From an uncultured Bartonella sp. (GTDB lineage: Bacteria; Pseudomonadota; Alphaproteobacteria; Rhizobiales; Rhizobiaceae), in the NCBI RefSeq assembly GCF_946479275.1, contig NZ_CAMLFE010000002.1:124001-188000 (forward strand): 64,000 nt of DNA. The letters are read 5' to 3'. Below the pieces are notes generated by a model. It saw only the letters and a list, made by a program, of their open reading frames with translations, was not told the DNA's origin and ran no database searches. Every line of letters starts with the position of its first letter. Positions within the stretch are counted from its first letter, which is position 1. The position numbers and the translations under genes were made by a program. This document shows positions 27,132 to 36,895 of the stretch, piece by piece.

Positions 27132-28514
27132 ATGCTTGACAAAGTTTTATCCCGCCTTGATTTAAATCTTGATAATAGTCTGCAACATGTCTTTGAATTG
27201 TTGCGCATCCCCTCCATTTCGACTGACCCGAAATATAGAGATGATTGTCGCAAAGCTGCCGATTGGCTGGTAAACGATTTGAAATCGATCGGTTTTGAAG
27301 CCTCGCGCCGCGATACCACCGGTAATCCTATGGTTGTTGCCCATCATCCTGGACCAACAAAAGACGCACCCCATGTTTTGTTTTATGGACACTATGATGT
27401 ACAGCCGGTTGACCCCCTCAACCTTTGGGAAGACGATCCATTCGACCCGAAAATAAAAGAGCTCAATGGTGAAAAAGTTATTGCCGCACGCGGTGCCGGT
27501 GATGACAAGGGACAGCTTATGACCTTTGTCGAAGCATGTCGCGCTTTTAAAAATGAAATCGGTAACCTTCCGGTTGCCGTTACCATTCTCTTCGAGGGGG
27601 AAGAGGAATCAGGCTCTCCCTCGCTACAACCATTTTTGCATGCTCACAAAGACGAATTGAAAGCCGATTATGCACTTGTCTGCGACACAACCATGTGGGA
27701 TGCCGATACACCGTCCATATCTATTGCGCTAAGAGGTATGGTTGGTGAGGAAATTATTATCCATGGTGCCGATCGCGATCTTCATTCTGGCCACTTTGGT
27801 GGTGCCGCGGCAAATCCTATTCAAATTCTTGCAAAAATTATCGCCGGCCTACACGACGAAAATGGCCATGTAACCCTTGACGGGTTCTATGACGGGGTTG
27901 AGGAAACGCCGGAAGCTGTTTTGAAATCGTGGAACGCACTTAACCGTGGCCCTAAGGAGTTTTTAGGACCCGTAGGCTTGTCGATTCCGGCAGGCGAAAA
28001 GGGACGCACCGTTCTTGAAATGACATGGGCAAGACCGACTGCCGAGGTCAATGGCATTAGCGGCGGATACGAAGGAGAAGGCTTCAAAACCGTTATTGCA
28101 GCAAAAGCCAGTGCAAAAATTTCTTTCAGACTTGTCCACAAACAGGATCCGGCAAAAATCAGAAAGTCGTTCCGTGATTATGTTCGTTCCCAAATTCCAG
28201 CCGACTGTTCGGTTGAATTTAAAGATCACGGTGCTTCTCCAGCAATCAACCTTGCCTATGATTCGGCCCTTGTTCAACTTGCCAAGAAAGCTCTAACAGA
28301 AGAATGGAACAAACCGGCTATTCTTGCAGCCATGGGCGGCTCTATTCCGATTGTCGGTGATTTCCAATCTTTCCTCGGTATGGAATCATTGCTTGTCGGT
28401 TTCGGGCTGGACGATGACCGCATCCATTCGCCCAATGAAAAATATAATCTCAAATCATTCCATAAAGGCCAACGCTCCTGGGCAAGAATTCTAGCTGCTT
28501 TGGGAAACAAATAG
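27132..28514 (+). CDS. M20 family dipeptidase
   Basis: About 460 residues, starting at ATG 27132 (MLDKVLSRLD); a GTG nine bases earlier is an alternative. Zinc-ligand motifs are visible: FYGHYDVQPV (His and its Asp partner), ARGAGDDKGQ, and FEGEEESGSPS with the catalytic Glu. A dimerisation domain with DLHSGHFGG follows. This layout matches ArgE/DapE/CPG2-type dipeptidases with an inserted lid, which cleave dipeptides in the cytoplasm. It lies ten bases ahead of an RNase D-like gene, so the two may be cotranscribed. Confidence 0.9.
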   Translation: MLDKVLSRLDLNLDNSLQHVFELLRIPSISTDPKYRDDCRKAADWLVNDLKSIGFEASRRDTTGNPMVVAHHPGPTKDAPHVLFYGHYDVQPVDPLNLWEDDPFDPKIKELNGEKVIAARGAGDDKGQLMTFVEACRAFKNEIGNLPVAVTILFEGEEESGSPSLQPFLHAHKDELKADYALVCDTTMWDADTPSISIALRGMVGEEIIIHGADRDLHSGHFGGAAANPIQILAKIIAGLHDENGHVTLDGFYDGVEETPEAVLKSWNALNRGPKEFLGPVGLSIPAGEKGRTVLEMTWARPTAEVNGISGGYEGEGFKTVIAAKASAKISFRLVHKQDPAKIRKSFRDYVRSQIPADCSVEFKDHGASPAINLAYDSALVQLAKKALTEEWNKPAILAAMGGSIPIVGDFQSFLGMESLLVGFGLDDDRIHSPNEKYNLKSFHKGQRSWARILAALGNK

Positions 28515-28524
28515 GACAATAAGA

Positions 28525-29145
28525 ATGGCTAAAATACGCGTTCACAAAGGTGATTTGCCTGACTTGAAAAATTATAATGTCAAGGAAGTTGCCATTGACA
28601 CTGAAACTTTGGGGCTTCAGCCCCATCGTGACCGGCTCTGCGTCGTCCAGATTTCACCGGGAGACGGCACTGCCGATGTTATCCAGATTGCCAAGGGGCA
28701 AAAGACGGCACCAAATCTTGTAAAGATTCTGAAAGATCCCGACATCACCAAAATCTTTCATTTTGGCCGCTTCGACCTCGCAGTCTTGGCTCTGACATTC
28801 GGTGTCATGGCAAGACCGGTTTTCTGTACAAAAATTGCCTCGAAACTGACCCGCACCTATACAGACCGGCATGGTTTGAAAGACCTTGTCGCCGAACTTC
28901 TTGAAATAAATATTTCCAAGCAACAGCAATCATCTGATTGGGGTGCGGACGAACTGTCTCCCGCACAAGTGGAATATGCAGCAACCGATGTTCTTTATCT
29001 TCATCGGTTAAAAGCGATTCTTGCAGCAAGGCTCATCAGGGACGGCCGCGAGAGTGTGGCAAAATCGTGTTTCGAATTCCTGCCATCGAGGTCGGAACTT
29101 GATCTTATCGGCTTTCCCGAAGTCGATATTTTCGCCCATAGTTGA
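28525..29145 (+). CDS. RNase D-like 3'-5' exonuclease
   Basis: A 206-residue DEDD exonuclease. Metal-ligand motifs are D25 and E27 in AIDTETLGL, HFGRFDLAVL with the second Asp, and YAATDVLYLH with the final Asp and Tyr of the DEDDy class. It lacks the HRDC domains of full-length RNase D, so it is the short form common in Alphaproteobacteria. It probably trims the 3' ends of structured RNA. A terminator follows. Confidence 0.9.
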   Translation: MAKIRVHKGDLPDLKNYNVKEVAIDTETLGLQPHRDRLCVVQISPGDGTADVIQIAKGQKTAPNLVKILKDPDITKIFHFGRFDLAVLALTFGVMARPVFCTKIASKLTRTYTDRHGLKDLVAELLEINISKQQQSSDWGADELSPAQVEYAATDVLYLHRLKAILAARLIRDGRESVAKSCFEFLPSRSELDLIGFPEVDIFAHS

Positions 29146-29171
29146 TTCGCATATCACATTTTTAAATTACA

Positions 29172-29198
29172 AAACGCTGGTTTTCCGGCGTTTTTTTA
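29172..29198 (+). terminator. Rho-independent terminator after the RNase D gene
   Basis: AACGCTGG and CCGGCGTT pair with one G-T wobble around a TTTT loop and are followed by seven T residues. It lies about 30 bases after the exonuclease gene. Confidence 0.8.
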
Positions 29199-29345
29199 TA
29201 CTTTGTTTACCATACCGAAGAGCTTCTGCCTTAAAACGCCCCAAAAAATGCTCATTCCACTTGCTGTGGCATTTTTGCTACAGACATTATAGTCGCACAA
29301 ACTATAGTGACCTCAATCGCAATACATTTCGCGTGGAGTTAACAA

Positions 29346-30089
29346 ATGAAAATAAAATATCTCGTTGCTGCTTCGGCTTTGGCTTTGACCGCCGCTTCTG
29401 GCGCACAAGCTGCTGACGTTGTCATGAATCAGGAACCGGCTCCGGTCGTTGCCGCTCCTGCTTTCTCCTGGACCGGCTTCTATGCTGGTGGTCAAATCGG
29501 TGGTTCATGGTCTGATACAGACCAGAAGATCAAAGGCCGTAGCGATGCAAAAGACTTTGCCGGCTTCGGTAAATCCTTCTCACCTGATCCATCAGGTTTC
29601 ATCGGCGGTCTCTATGCCGGTTACAACTATGATCTCGGCAACAACATTGTTCTCGGTGCCGACACAGACTGGATCTGGGGTGACATGGACGAAAGCGACA
29701 GCAAGTCCTACCTCAAAGGCACAGAAGACGAATTCAAAGTTAGCGGCAAAATCAAAGAGAAGTGGGCTGGATCAACCCGTGCTCGCATCGGTTACTCGAT
29801 GGATCGCTGGATGCCTTATTTTGCTGGTGGTGTTGCTTATGCCAAGATCGATTCCGATGCCAAGTTCTCGGATGCTGATGGCGTTTACAGCAAGGCCAGT
29901 GGCAATAAGACTTTGACCGGTTACACATTGGGTGCCGGCGTTGATTATGCCATGACCGACCACATCATCCTTCGTGCTGAATATCGTTACACCGATTTTG
30001 GCGACAAGGACTTTGGCAACAAAGACTTCAAATATAACGTAGATTACAAGACCAACGACGTACGCGTTGGCGTTGCCTACAAGTTCTAA
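29346..30089 (+). CDS. Omp25/Omp31-family outer membrane protein (first copy)
   Basis: A 247-residue precursor with a signal peptide (about residues 1-22, ending AQA) and a mature protein that begins ADVV. The PAFSWTGFYAGGQIGG start, repeated aromatic strands and a C-terminal DVRVGVAYKF typify eight-stranded beta-barrels of the Omp25/Omp31 group, also called hemin-binding proteins in Bartonella. Roles include outer membrane integrity and haem binding; which applies here is unknown. The next gene is a close paralogue in the same orientation, with a terminator between them. A TATAGT -10-like element lies about 40 bases upstream. Confidence 0.9.
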   Translation: MKIKYLVAASALALTAASGAQAADVVMNQEPAPVVAAPAFSWTGFYAGGQIGGSWSDTDQKIKGRSDAKDFAGFGKSFSPDPSGFIGGLYAGYNYDLGNNIVLGADTDWIWGDMDESDSKSYLKGTEDEFKVSGKIKEKWAGSTRARIGYSMDRWMPYFAGGVAYAKIDSDAKFSDADGVYSKASGNKTLTGYTLGAGVDYAMTDHIILRAEYRYTDFGDKDFGNKDFKYNVDYKTNDVRVGVAYKF

Positions 30090-30106
30090 TTCTTCTTAAA
30101 GAATTG

Positions 30107-30142
30107 AAAAAAGCCCTGCAGGAAACTGCGGGGCTTTTTTAT
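30107..30142 (+). terminator. Terminator after the first omp gene
   Basis: AAGCCCTGCAG and CTGCGGGGCTT form a strong stem around GAAA, followed by TTTTTT. It separates the two omp paralogues, so the second has its own promoter. Confidence 0.9.
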
Positions 30143-30571
30143 TGTTTTGTTCGACTTTTTTATCTTTTGTCATGGGCGTCTATAAAACCGGAAGACTCGC
30201 GTTGAATAGAAAGCTCGTCATATATCCTGATAAAATTCGGATTGATTCGATAAAAATTGAACATGAAGAACCGACCCAATCTCTTCTCTTTGACACAAAA
30301 ATCGATTTGGCATATAAATCGCCGTCTTGAAAAATTAACGGAAAATTTGCGAATCGACGTCGTAAAGCTCGGTTTTGATTCTGATCAAAAAGCTTTTTCG
30401 ACATTTTTTTAACGAAGCGACCTGCATTTTTTCTATATTTTTCAACCCTCCTCGCATTTTATTGAGGTTTTTGCTTCGGTTTTTGTGAGGTGTGTCTTTC
30501 GTGCTACAGCAATTCTTATCCGGATAAACTATATAAGTTCAGACGGCATTTTATTGCATTGGAGAATAAAA
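30143..30571. other. Leader region of the second omp gene
   Basis: About 430 bases with no convincing gene; small frames on both strands lack ribosome binding sites. It holds the FNR-type box, AT-rich promoter-like sequence and probably a long 5' untranslated region. Confidence 0.5.
30375..30388 (+). promoter_or_regulatory. FNR-type box upstream of the second omp gene
   Basis: TTGAT-TCTG-ATCAA is a perfect match to the Crp/Fnr consensus, flanked by TT and AA that extend the symmetry. It lies about 190 bases before the second omp gene. A possible -10 TATATT at 30434-30439 is 55 bases from the box centre, roughly a class I position; the match is weaker than at narK. Confidence 0.55.
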
Positions 30572-31309
30572 ATGAAAATTAGATATCTTATTGCTGCTTC
30601 CGCAGCTGCTCTTACAGCAGCTTCTGCAGCACAAGCTGCTGACGTTGTAGCAAATCAGGAGCCAGCTCCTGTTGTTGCAGCACCTGCTTTTTCTTGGACC
30701 GGCTTCTATGCTGGTGCCCAGATTGGTGGTTCTTGGTCTGACACAGACCTTAAGGGCAAGTACCAGGGTTCAAACGGTTGGAGCCGCAGAGAAGGCTTCT
30801 CTCCTGATCCGTCAGGCTTCATCGGTGGCATTTATGCCGGTTATAACTATGACCTCGGCAACAACATTGTTATCGGTGCTGATACCGACTGGGTATGGGG
30901 CGACATGGACGAGAGCGACAAGCGTTCTTACAACGATAACGCTTTCAGCCTCAACGGTAAGCTGAAGGAACAGTGGGCCGGTTCAACACGTGCTCGCGTT
31001 GGTTATGCAGTTGACCGCTGGATGCCTTACATCGCCGGTGGTGTTGCTTACGCCAAGGTTGATTCACACTTCCGCATGAAAGATGCTAGCGGCAATACAA
31101 TTCCTGGTTATTCAGCTAGCGATAGCGATACACTCGTCGGTTGGACAATCGGCGCTGGTTTCGACTATGCTATGACAGACCACATCATCTTGCGTGCTGA
31201 ATATCGTTACACCGACTTCGGCGACGAAGACTACAGCAAGAACAACATCAAGTACAATGTTGACTACAAGACCAACGATTTCCGCGTTGGTGTTGCTTAC
31301 AAGTTCTAA
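30572..31309 (+). CDS. Omp25/Omp31-family outer membrane protein (second copy)
   Basis: A 245-residue precursor, paralogous to the first copy along its whole length. ATG 30572 (MKIRYLIAAS) follows GGAGA; a longer frame from 30485 is rejected because it would bury the signal peptide. The signal peptide ends AQA and the mature protein begins ADVV. The barrel core (SWTGFYAGAQIGGSWSDTD, DPSGFIGGIYAGYNYDLGNN) and the C-terminal RVGVAYKF are conserved. The surface-loop regions differ most between the copies, as expected for exposed loops. It has its own terminator and a possible FNR-type site upstream. Confidence 0.9.
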   Translation: MKIRYLIAASAAALTAASAAQAADVVANQEPAPVVAAPAFSWTGFYAGAQIGGSWSDTDLKGKYQGSNGWSRREGFSPDPSGFIGGIYAGYNYDLGNNIVIGADTDWVWGDMDESDKRSYNDNAFSLNGKLKEQWAGSTRARVGYAVDRWMPYIAGGVAYAKVDSHFRMKDASGNTIPGYSASDSDTLVGWTIGAGFDYAMTDHIILRAEYRYTDFGDEDYSKNNIKYNVDYKTNDFRVGVAYKF

Positions 31310-31330
31310 TTTAATCGAACTTTGTTTTGG

Positions 31331-31365
31331 AAAGGCTCCGTATTTTACGGGGCCTTTTCTTTTTG
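31331..31365 (+). terminator. Terminator after the second omp gene
   Basis: AAAGGCTCCGT and ACGGGGCCTTT pair with one mismatch around a TTTT-containing loop, followed by TCTTTTT. Confidence 0.85.
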
Positions 31366-31554
31366 TCGATTTTTCAGTTTTCTTTCTGTTTCATCTCATG
31401 ATAAAGCCATGCATCATGAGTGCATATTTTCCCGTGCTGTTGACGCTACGAATTATTAGCCCGATCTTCACTCTTGCCTGATAAGTGCAAAGGTTCGAAA
31501 GATCGGGAGAGATAATCATTTCGATTAAATGACGTTCGACAGGATTTTTTAAAC

Positions 31555-34470
31555 ATGTCAAATAAAGACCAAGCCATGGATTATTCAAAAACCCTTTACC
31601 TGCCCAAAACAGACTTTCCGATGCGCGCCGGACTGCCGCAAAAAGAACCGGAAATCGTCAAACGCTGGGAAGAGATGGATCTCTATAGCGCACTGCGCAA
31701 ACAGGCTGTCGACCGACCGCTATACGTTTTGCATGATGGCCCTCCTTATGCCAACGGAGATATCCATATCGGTCATGCTTTGAATAAAATTTTAAAGGAT
31801 ACAATCGTCCGTTCCTTCCAGATGCGGGGCTATAATGCCAATTATGTGCCCGGCTGGGATTGCCATGGACTGCCCATCGAATGGAAAATCGAAGAAAAAT
31901 ATCGTGCAAAAGGCAAGAATAAAGACGATATTCCGATTAACGAATTCCGACAGGAATGCCGGGAATTTGCTAAACATTGGGTCAAAACCCAATCGGACGA
32001 ATTTAAACGCCTTGGTATTATCGGGGATTTCAAAAATCCTTACACAACAATGGCTTTCCATTCGGAGGCACGCATTGCCGGAGAATTGATGAAATTTGCC
32101 ATGTCTGACCAGCTTTATCGAGGCTCAAAGCCTGTCATGTGGTCGGTGGTCGAGCGCACCGCCTTGGCTGAAGCCGAAGTCGAGTATCACGATGTTGAAT
32201 CCGACACAATCTGGGTCAAATTTCCTGTGCTGAAAGCAAAAGCCGATGATTTGTCGGGAGCCTTCGTTGTCATTTGGACAACCACTCCATGGACAATTCC
32301 CGGTAACCGTGCTGTTGCCTATTCTTCGCGCATTCCTTATGGGCTTTATCAGGTTGTGGATGCCGAAAATGATTATGGTCCGAAGCCCGGTGAAAAACTT
32401 ATATTTGCTGATGCATTGGCCGAAGAAAGTGCAAAAAAAGCAAAACTGACTTTCAGAAAGCTTCGCTCTTTGAACCCTTCCGAGCTTGAGACGATGTTGC
32501 TTTCCCATCCCTTCAAAGGCTTTGCAAATGATTATGCATTCAAAGTTCCTCTGCTTGATGGTGACCATGTAACGGCCGATTCCGGTACGGGTTTTGTTCA
32601 CACAGCGCCTAGTCACGGGCGCGAAGACTTTGAAGTATGGGTTGCCAATAAAGCAAAATTGGAAGAACTCGGCATTGATTCATCAATTCCATTCCCTGTT
32701 GATGATGCCGGTTACTACACGAAAGACGCTCCCGGCTTCGGCCCCGATCGCGAAGGCGGTGCTTCAAGAGTTATTGATGACAACGGTAAATATGGCGATG
32801 CCAATAAAACCGTTATCGCCCTGTTGATTGAAAAAGATATGTTGTTTGCCCGCGGACGTATCAAGCACTCTTATCCGCATAGCTGGCGCTCCAAGAAACC
32901 TGTTATCTTCCGCAACACACCACAATGGTTTGTCTACATGGACAAGAAGCTTGCTGATGGAACCACATTGCGCGAGCGCGCCCTCAAAGCCGTTCAAGAT
33001 ACACGTTTTGTGCCACCGGCAGGACAAAACCGCATCGGCGCCATGATGGAAGATCGTCCCGATTGGGTATTATCGCGCCAGCGTGCATGGGGAGTTCCCA
33101 TTGCAATTTTTGTCAAGGAAAACGGCGAAATTCTCAAAGACGAGGCTGTCAATAAGCGTATTGTCGATGCTTTTGAAAAAGAAGGTGCCGACGCCTGGTT
33201 CAAGGAAGGCGCCAGAGAACGTTTTCTGGGTGAACATGCAAAGGGGGATTGGCAACCGGTTCATGACATTCTTGATGTCTGGTTCGATTCGGGCTGTACA
33301 CATGTCTTTACACTTGAAGACCGCCCCGATCTGAAATGGCCAGCTGACCTTTATCTTGAAGGATCCGACCAACACCGTGGATGGTTCCATTCATCCATGT
33401 TGGAAAGCTGCGGAACGCGCGGAAGAGCACCTTATAACGCCATATTGACGCACGGTTTCACACTCGATGAGCAAGGCAAAAAAATGTCGAAATCGTTGGG
33501 GAATACTGTTGCTCCGCAAGACGTTATCAATACTTCCGGCGCCGATATTCTGCGCCTTTGGGTGATGACAACCGATTATTGGGAAGATCAGCGTCTGGGA
33601 AGAAATATCATCCAGACCAATGTCGATTCCTATCGGAAACTCCGCAATGTCATCCGCTGGATGCTTGGTACTCTCGCCTATGATGAAGGTGAAAACATTG
33701 CCTATCAAGATATGCCTGATCTTGAAAAGTTCATGTTGCATCGCCTTTATGAACTGGACAGGCTTGTCAACGAGGCTTATGACGGGTTCGATTTCAAACG
33801 CATCACCCGTGCGTTGCTTGATTTTTCAATCGTCGACCTTTCTGCTTTCTATTTTGATATCCGCAAAGACTCACTTTATTGCGATGCGCCCTCTTCGATA
33901 AAGCGCAAATCCGCCATCCATGTTGTGCGCGAGATCTTTGAACGCATGGTCACATGGCTTGCCCCGATGCTTCCATTCACAATGGAAGAAGCCTGGCTGG
34001 AGCGGCATCCGGAAAGCAAATCGGTTCACTTCGAGCAGTTCCGTAAAACGCCGGATAGCTGGTGTGATAACGAATTGAACGAGCGCTGGCGCAAAATTCG
34101 TCAGGTCCGTAAAGTCGTGACAGGTGCTCTTGAACTTGAAAGAGCTGAAAAACATATCGGTTCTTCATTGGAAGCAGCCCCCGTTGTCTATATTTCCGAC
34201 CTTGATTTGTTGAAAGCTGTCGAAGGTATGGATATGGCAGAAATATCGATCACAAGCGATATTGTCATTACCAATGCTGAAGCACCGAAAGATGCTTTCC
34301 GGCTTGATGATGTCAAAGGCGTTGCTGTGGAATTCCATAAGGCCGATGGTAAGAAATGTGCCCGTTCATGGCGCTATACCCAAGATGTCGGGAGTGATCC
34401 CGAATATCCGGATGTATCGGCGCGTGACGCAGCAGCGTTGCATGAGCTTCATGCACTCGGAAAGATCTGA
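31555..34470 (+). CDS. ileS: Isoleucyl-tRNA synthetase
   Basis: A 971-residue class I synthetase that charges tRNA-Ile and edits valine. HIGH is at residues 71-74 and KMSKS at about 643-647. The CP1 editing domain has [13 protein letters not shown] near residue 240. The C-terminal tail keeps KCARSW but has a Ser where the second Cys of the zinc motif normally is, and it lacks the second CxxC, so the C-terminal zinc site of the E. coli enzyme is missing. Length and core motifs are normal. Confidence 0.97.
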   Translation: MSNKDQAMDYSKTLYLPKTDFPMRAGLPQKEPEIVKRWEEMDLYSALRKQAVDRPLYVLHDGPPYANGDIHIGHALNKILKDTIVRSFQMRGYNANYVPGWDCHGLPIEWKIEEKYRAKGKNKDDIPINEFRQECREFAKHWVKTQSDEFKRLGIIGDFKNPYTTMAFHSEARIAGELMKFAMSDQLYRGSKPVMWSVVERTALAEAEVEYHDVESDTIWVKFPVLKAKADDLSGAFVVIWTTTPWTIPGNRAVAYSSRIPYGLYQVVDAENDYGPKPGEKLIFADALAEESAKKAKLTFRKLRSLNPSELETMLLSHPFKGFANDYAFKVPLLDGDHVTADSGTGFVHTAPSHGREDFEVWVANKAKLEELGIDSSIPFPVDDAGYYTKDAPGFGPDREGGASRVIDDNGKYGDANKTVIALLIEKDMLFARGRIKHSYPHSWRSKKPVIFRNTPQWFVYMDKKLADGTTLRERALKAVQDTRFVPPAGQNRIGAMMEDRPDWVLSRQRAWGVPIAIFVKENGEILKDEAVNKRIVDAFEKEGADAWFKEGARERFLGEHAKGDWQPVHDILDVWFDSGCTHVFTLEDRPDLKWPADLYLEGSDQHRGWFHSSMLESCGTRGRAPYNAILTHGFTLDEQGKKMSKSLGNTVAPQDVINTSGADILRLWVMTTDYWEDQRLGRNIIQTNVDSYRKLRNVIRWMLGTLAYDEGENIAYQDMPDLEKFMLHRLYELDRLVNEAYDGFDFKRITRALLDFSIVDLSAFYFDIRKDSLYCDAPSSIKRKSAIHVVREIFERMVTWLAPMLPFTMEEAWLERHPESKSVHFEQFRKTPDSWCDNELNERWRKIRQVRKVVTGALELERAEKHIGSSLEAAPVVYISDLDLLKAVEGMDMAEISITSDIVITNAEAPKDAFRLDDVKGVAVEFHKADGKKCARSWRYTQDVGSDPEYPDVSARDAAALHELHALGKI

Positions 34471-34481
34471 TAAATAAAGAG

Positions 34482-34509
34482 CACTGGCAGAGCTATTGCT
34501 TTGCCAGTG
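34482..34509 (+). terminator. Hairpin after ileS
   Basis: CACTGGCA (34482-34489) pairs perfectly with TGCCAGTG (34502-34509). There is no T-run, so it may be a weak or Rho-assisted terminator. Confidence 0.5.
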
Positions 34510-34691
34510 TCCAGAAACTCATACGACTTCATCATTCTTCCTTATTGCCGGGGGGATTGCCGTCAAGGCTCATCTCATGCTAAGGGTTTGATCTATAAGT
34601 GCCAATTTGTGGCGCAAAAAGGTATCGTTATCTGCCTGAGGGCGGAGTAGTAAAAGCAATTTTTGGCGGCGGAGCCGGGAACGGATTAGCA

Positions 34692-35357
34692 GTGAAGAAA
34701 CGCGAAGTAGCAATTATTGTAACGGGTATGGTCACGGCCGGTCTTATGCTGACAGGATGTGGCGTTTCCAGTCCGACCTATGGTACTGATAAATCAACCG
34801 GAAAACAGCTGGTTGATGATTTTTCCAATATTGCATCCATCAGATCGAATAATAACAGGAATCAGATTGATACCAAGCCGCGTCCGGAACTTGTTCGTCC
34901 TGCCCCCGGTACAAAAGGCGTTCTCCCGCAACCGCAGACAAATGTTGCCCAGACTGGTACACGTGATTGGCCGGAATCGCCCGAGCAGAAACGCCAAAGA
35001 TTGCGTGATGAAGCAACAGCTAACCAGAATAACCCGAACTATGTTTCACCCATTGTGCCCGATAGTGGCAAAGAAACAAAATCAACCGGTTCCAGTGACT
35101 GGCTCAACGGTATCCACCGCAACGAGCAGGTCAATAATGACAAAGAACAGCGTGCCGAATATTTACGCCGCAAAAAAGAAACGCAAGGCGGTTCATCCAC
35201 CACACGCAAATATCTGAGCGAACCTCCATTAAGCTATCGCCAACCGGCGGCATCTGCGCCAATCGGCGATCAAGGTGAAGATGAAGCCAAAAAAGAACGC
35301 GAGAGAAAGAAAGCGCTGAAAGAATCGTCCGGCAAGAAGAGCTGGTGGCCTTTCTAG
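34692..35357 (+). CDS. Lipoprotein of unknown function
   Basis: About 221 residues from GTG 34692 (VKKREVAI); a longer frame from 34599 has no signal features. A lipobox LTGC places the acylated Cys at residue 23, so the mature protein is membrane-anchored. The rest is hydrophilic and low in complexity, rich in Gln, Asn, Ser, Pro and Lys, ending in SWWPF. Conserved-looking pieces include DKSTGKQLVDDF and SDWLNGIHRN. I do not recognise a domain, and the gene stands alone after ileS. Confidence 0.7.
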   Translation: MKKREVAIIVTGMVTAGLMLTGCGVSSPTYGTDKSTGKQLVDDFSNIASIRSNNNRNQIDTKPRPELVRPAPGTKGVLPQPQTNVAQTGTRDWPESPEQKRQRLRDEATANQNNPNYVSPIVPDSGKETKSTGSSDWLNGIHRNEQVNNDKEQRAEYLRRKKETQGGSSTTRKYLSEPPLSYRQPAASAPIGDQGEDEAKKERERKKALKESSGKKSWWPF

Positions 35358-36058
35358 TAATCAAGGCAATGTCTTGTTGTTAGAATGTTTATCTTTTCGT
35401 CGAGACATTCCGGTCTTCCTTGATTGCAAAAGGGTTTGCTTTGTTTGATTGAAAGTCGTGAAAAGTGACTGTTCGCCTCTATGAGCCGGCGATAACTTCG
35501 TTCAAGTTTTCCTTTGATAACGTTTTACTCTCTCATCAGGTGTTGGAGTGGCAGCAAAACAACATCCGAATTCATGACGCCATTTCCAGCCTGTTCCTGA
35601 ATGAAGCTTACCGCCCTATCAAACGAATATCCCGATTGGTGCAATATAATCAGCCATTCATCTGACTAAACGCCAAAATCTCGCCAACCTTAAAACCAGC
35701 CTTTGGGAAGAGTTCAACGTTTTTAATTTTATTGAAGCAACGCATGTTAAAAATAGCGTCCTATAGCTAATCTGGTTGTTTGTTTTAAATGCCGGTTCAG
35801 TCAATCTTCGATCGATAAGAGTTTCCGGCAAAATCTCCAAATCGATAATTGAATAAACAGACTACTCGGAAATGAATTGCAGTCTATAAATTTGGTGTTT
35901 CGCATTTCTTAACGTTCAAATTTTTTAAAACTTCTTTGTTTAACAGCGTTCAGTTTAACGGGGTTCAAAAACCGGCTATTTTTTTGCCAAATGTTTTTGA
36001 ATATTGTCCGAACGGTATTTCCGGGCATTTTCCCTTTATTGAGCGAGGTTCCCGTTTT
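35358..36058. other. Intergenic, no gene seen
   Basis: About 700 bases between the lipoprotein and the end of the aldo/keto reductase gene. A 66-residue plus-strand frame at 35465-35665 and two short minus-strand frames lack ribosome binding sites and recognisable sequence. No RNA structure stands out. Part may be decayed coding sequence. Confidence 0.5.
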
Positions 36059-36895
36059 TCAAATAACCTCGAGCGGCTGTTTGTGTGATGGTGGCAAAAA
36101 TATTTTATCAAGTGCCTGAAGAACATTACTGTCGAGCTCAAGATCAAGAGCTTTGACGTTTTCGCGCAAATGTTTGAGTGACGAGGCTTTTGGAATAGCA
36201 ATCATTAGCGGATTGCGGATAACCCATGCCAGAGCAAGCACCGATGGTGCAACACCAAGCTTTTCTGCAATCTTGATAAGATCATGGTTTTTCATGATGC
36301 GCCCCTGCTCGATCGGTGCATAGGCCATCACCGGAATATGCCGTTTTTCACACCATGGAATGAGGTCGAATTCGGGCCCGCGACGAGACAGATTATAAAG
36401 TATCTGATCCGTTGCGATATGACCTTTTGGCGAAATGCCTTCAAGTTTTTGCATGAGTGCGGTATCAAAATTGCTGACACCCCACGCACCGATTTTGCCT
36501 TGTGTGACAAGTTTTTCCAAAGCTTCAACTGTTTCGGTTAAAGGAACGCTACTTTGCCAATGAAGAAGATAAAGGTCGATTTTTTCGATTTTCAGATTTT
36601 TAAGGCTGCGTTCGCACGCTTCAATCGTGCCTTGCCGTGACGCATGGCTCGGTAAAACTTTTGAAACAACAAAGGCATCGTTACGCCGCCCGACAAGGGC
36701 TTCACCAACCACTCTTTCAGATCCACCGTTTCCATACATTTCGGCCGTATCAATGAGTTTCAATCCGAGATCAAGGCCAGCACGCAAAGAATTGGCTTCG
36801 TCTTCAACGGAGGATATCCCTTCCCCCATACCCCATGTACCTTGTCCTAAAACAGGTACAATCGAACCATTCGGGAATTTTACTGTTTTCATCAT
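36059..36895 (-). CDS. Aldo/keto reductase
   Basis: A 278-residue NADPH-dependent oxidoreductase of the aldo/keto reductase superfamily. Catalytic residues are visible in LIDTAEMYGNGGSE (Asp and Tyr), VSKVLPSHAS (Lys) and YLLHWQSS (His), and the cofactor-binding IPKASSLKHLRENVKAL is near the C-terminus. The substrate is not predictable; relatives include 2,5-diketo-gluconate reductases. ATG 36895 overlaps the tadA stop, so it is probably translated with tadA. Confidence 0.9.
   Translation of the reverse strand: MMKTVKFPNGSIVPVLGQGTWGMGEGISSVEDEANSLRAGLDLGLKLIDTAEMYGNGGSERVVGEALVGRRNDAFVVSKVLPSHASRQGTIEACERSLKNLKIEKIDLYLLHWQSSVPLTETVEALEKLVTQGKIGAWGVSNFDTALMQKLEGISPKGHIATDQILYNLSRRGPEFDLIPWCEKRHIPVMAYAPIEQGRIMKNHDLIKIAEKLGVAPSVLALAWVIRNPLMIAIPKASSLKHLRENVKALDLELDSNVLQALDKIFLPPSHKQPLEVI

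Noticed and set aside
35465..35665. Plus-strand 66-residue frame after the lipoprotein
   Set aside because: It has no translation signal and no recognisable sequence; the surrounding 700 bases look non-coding.
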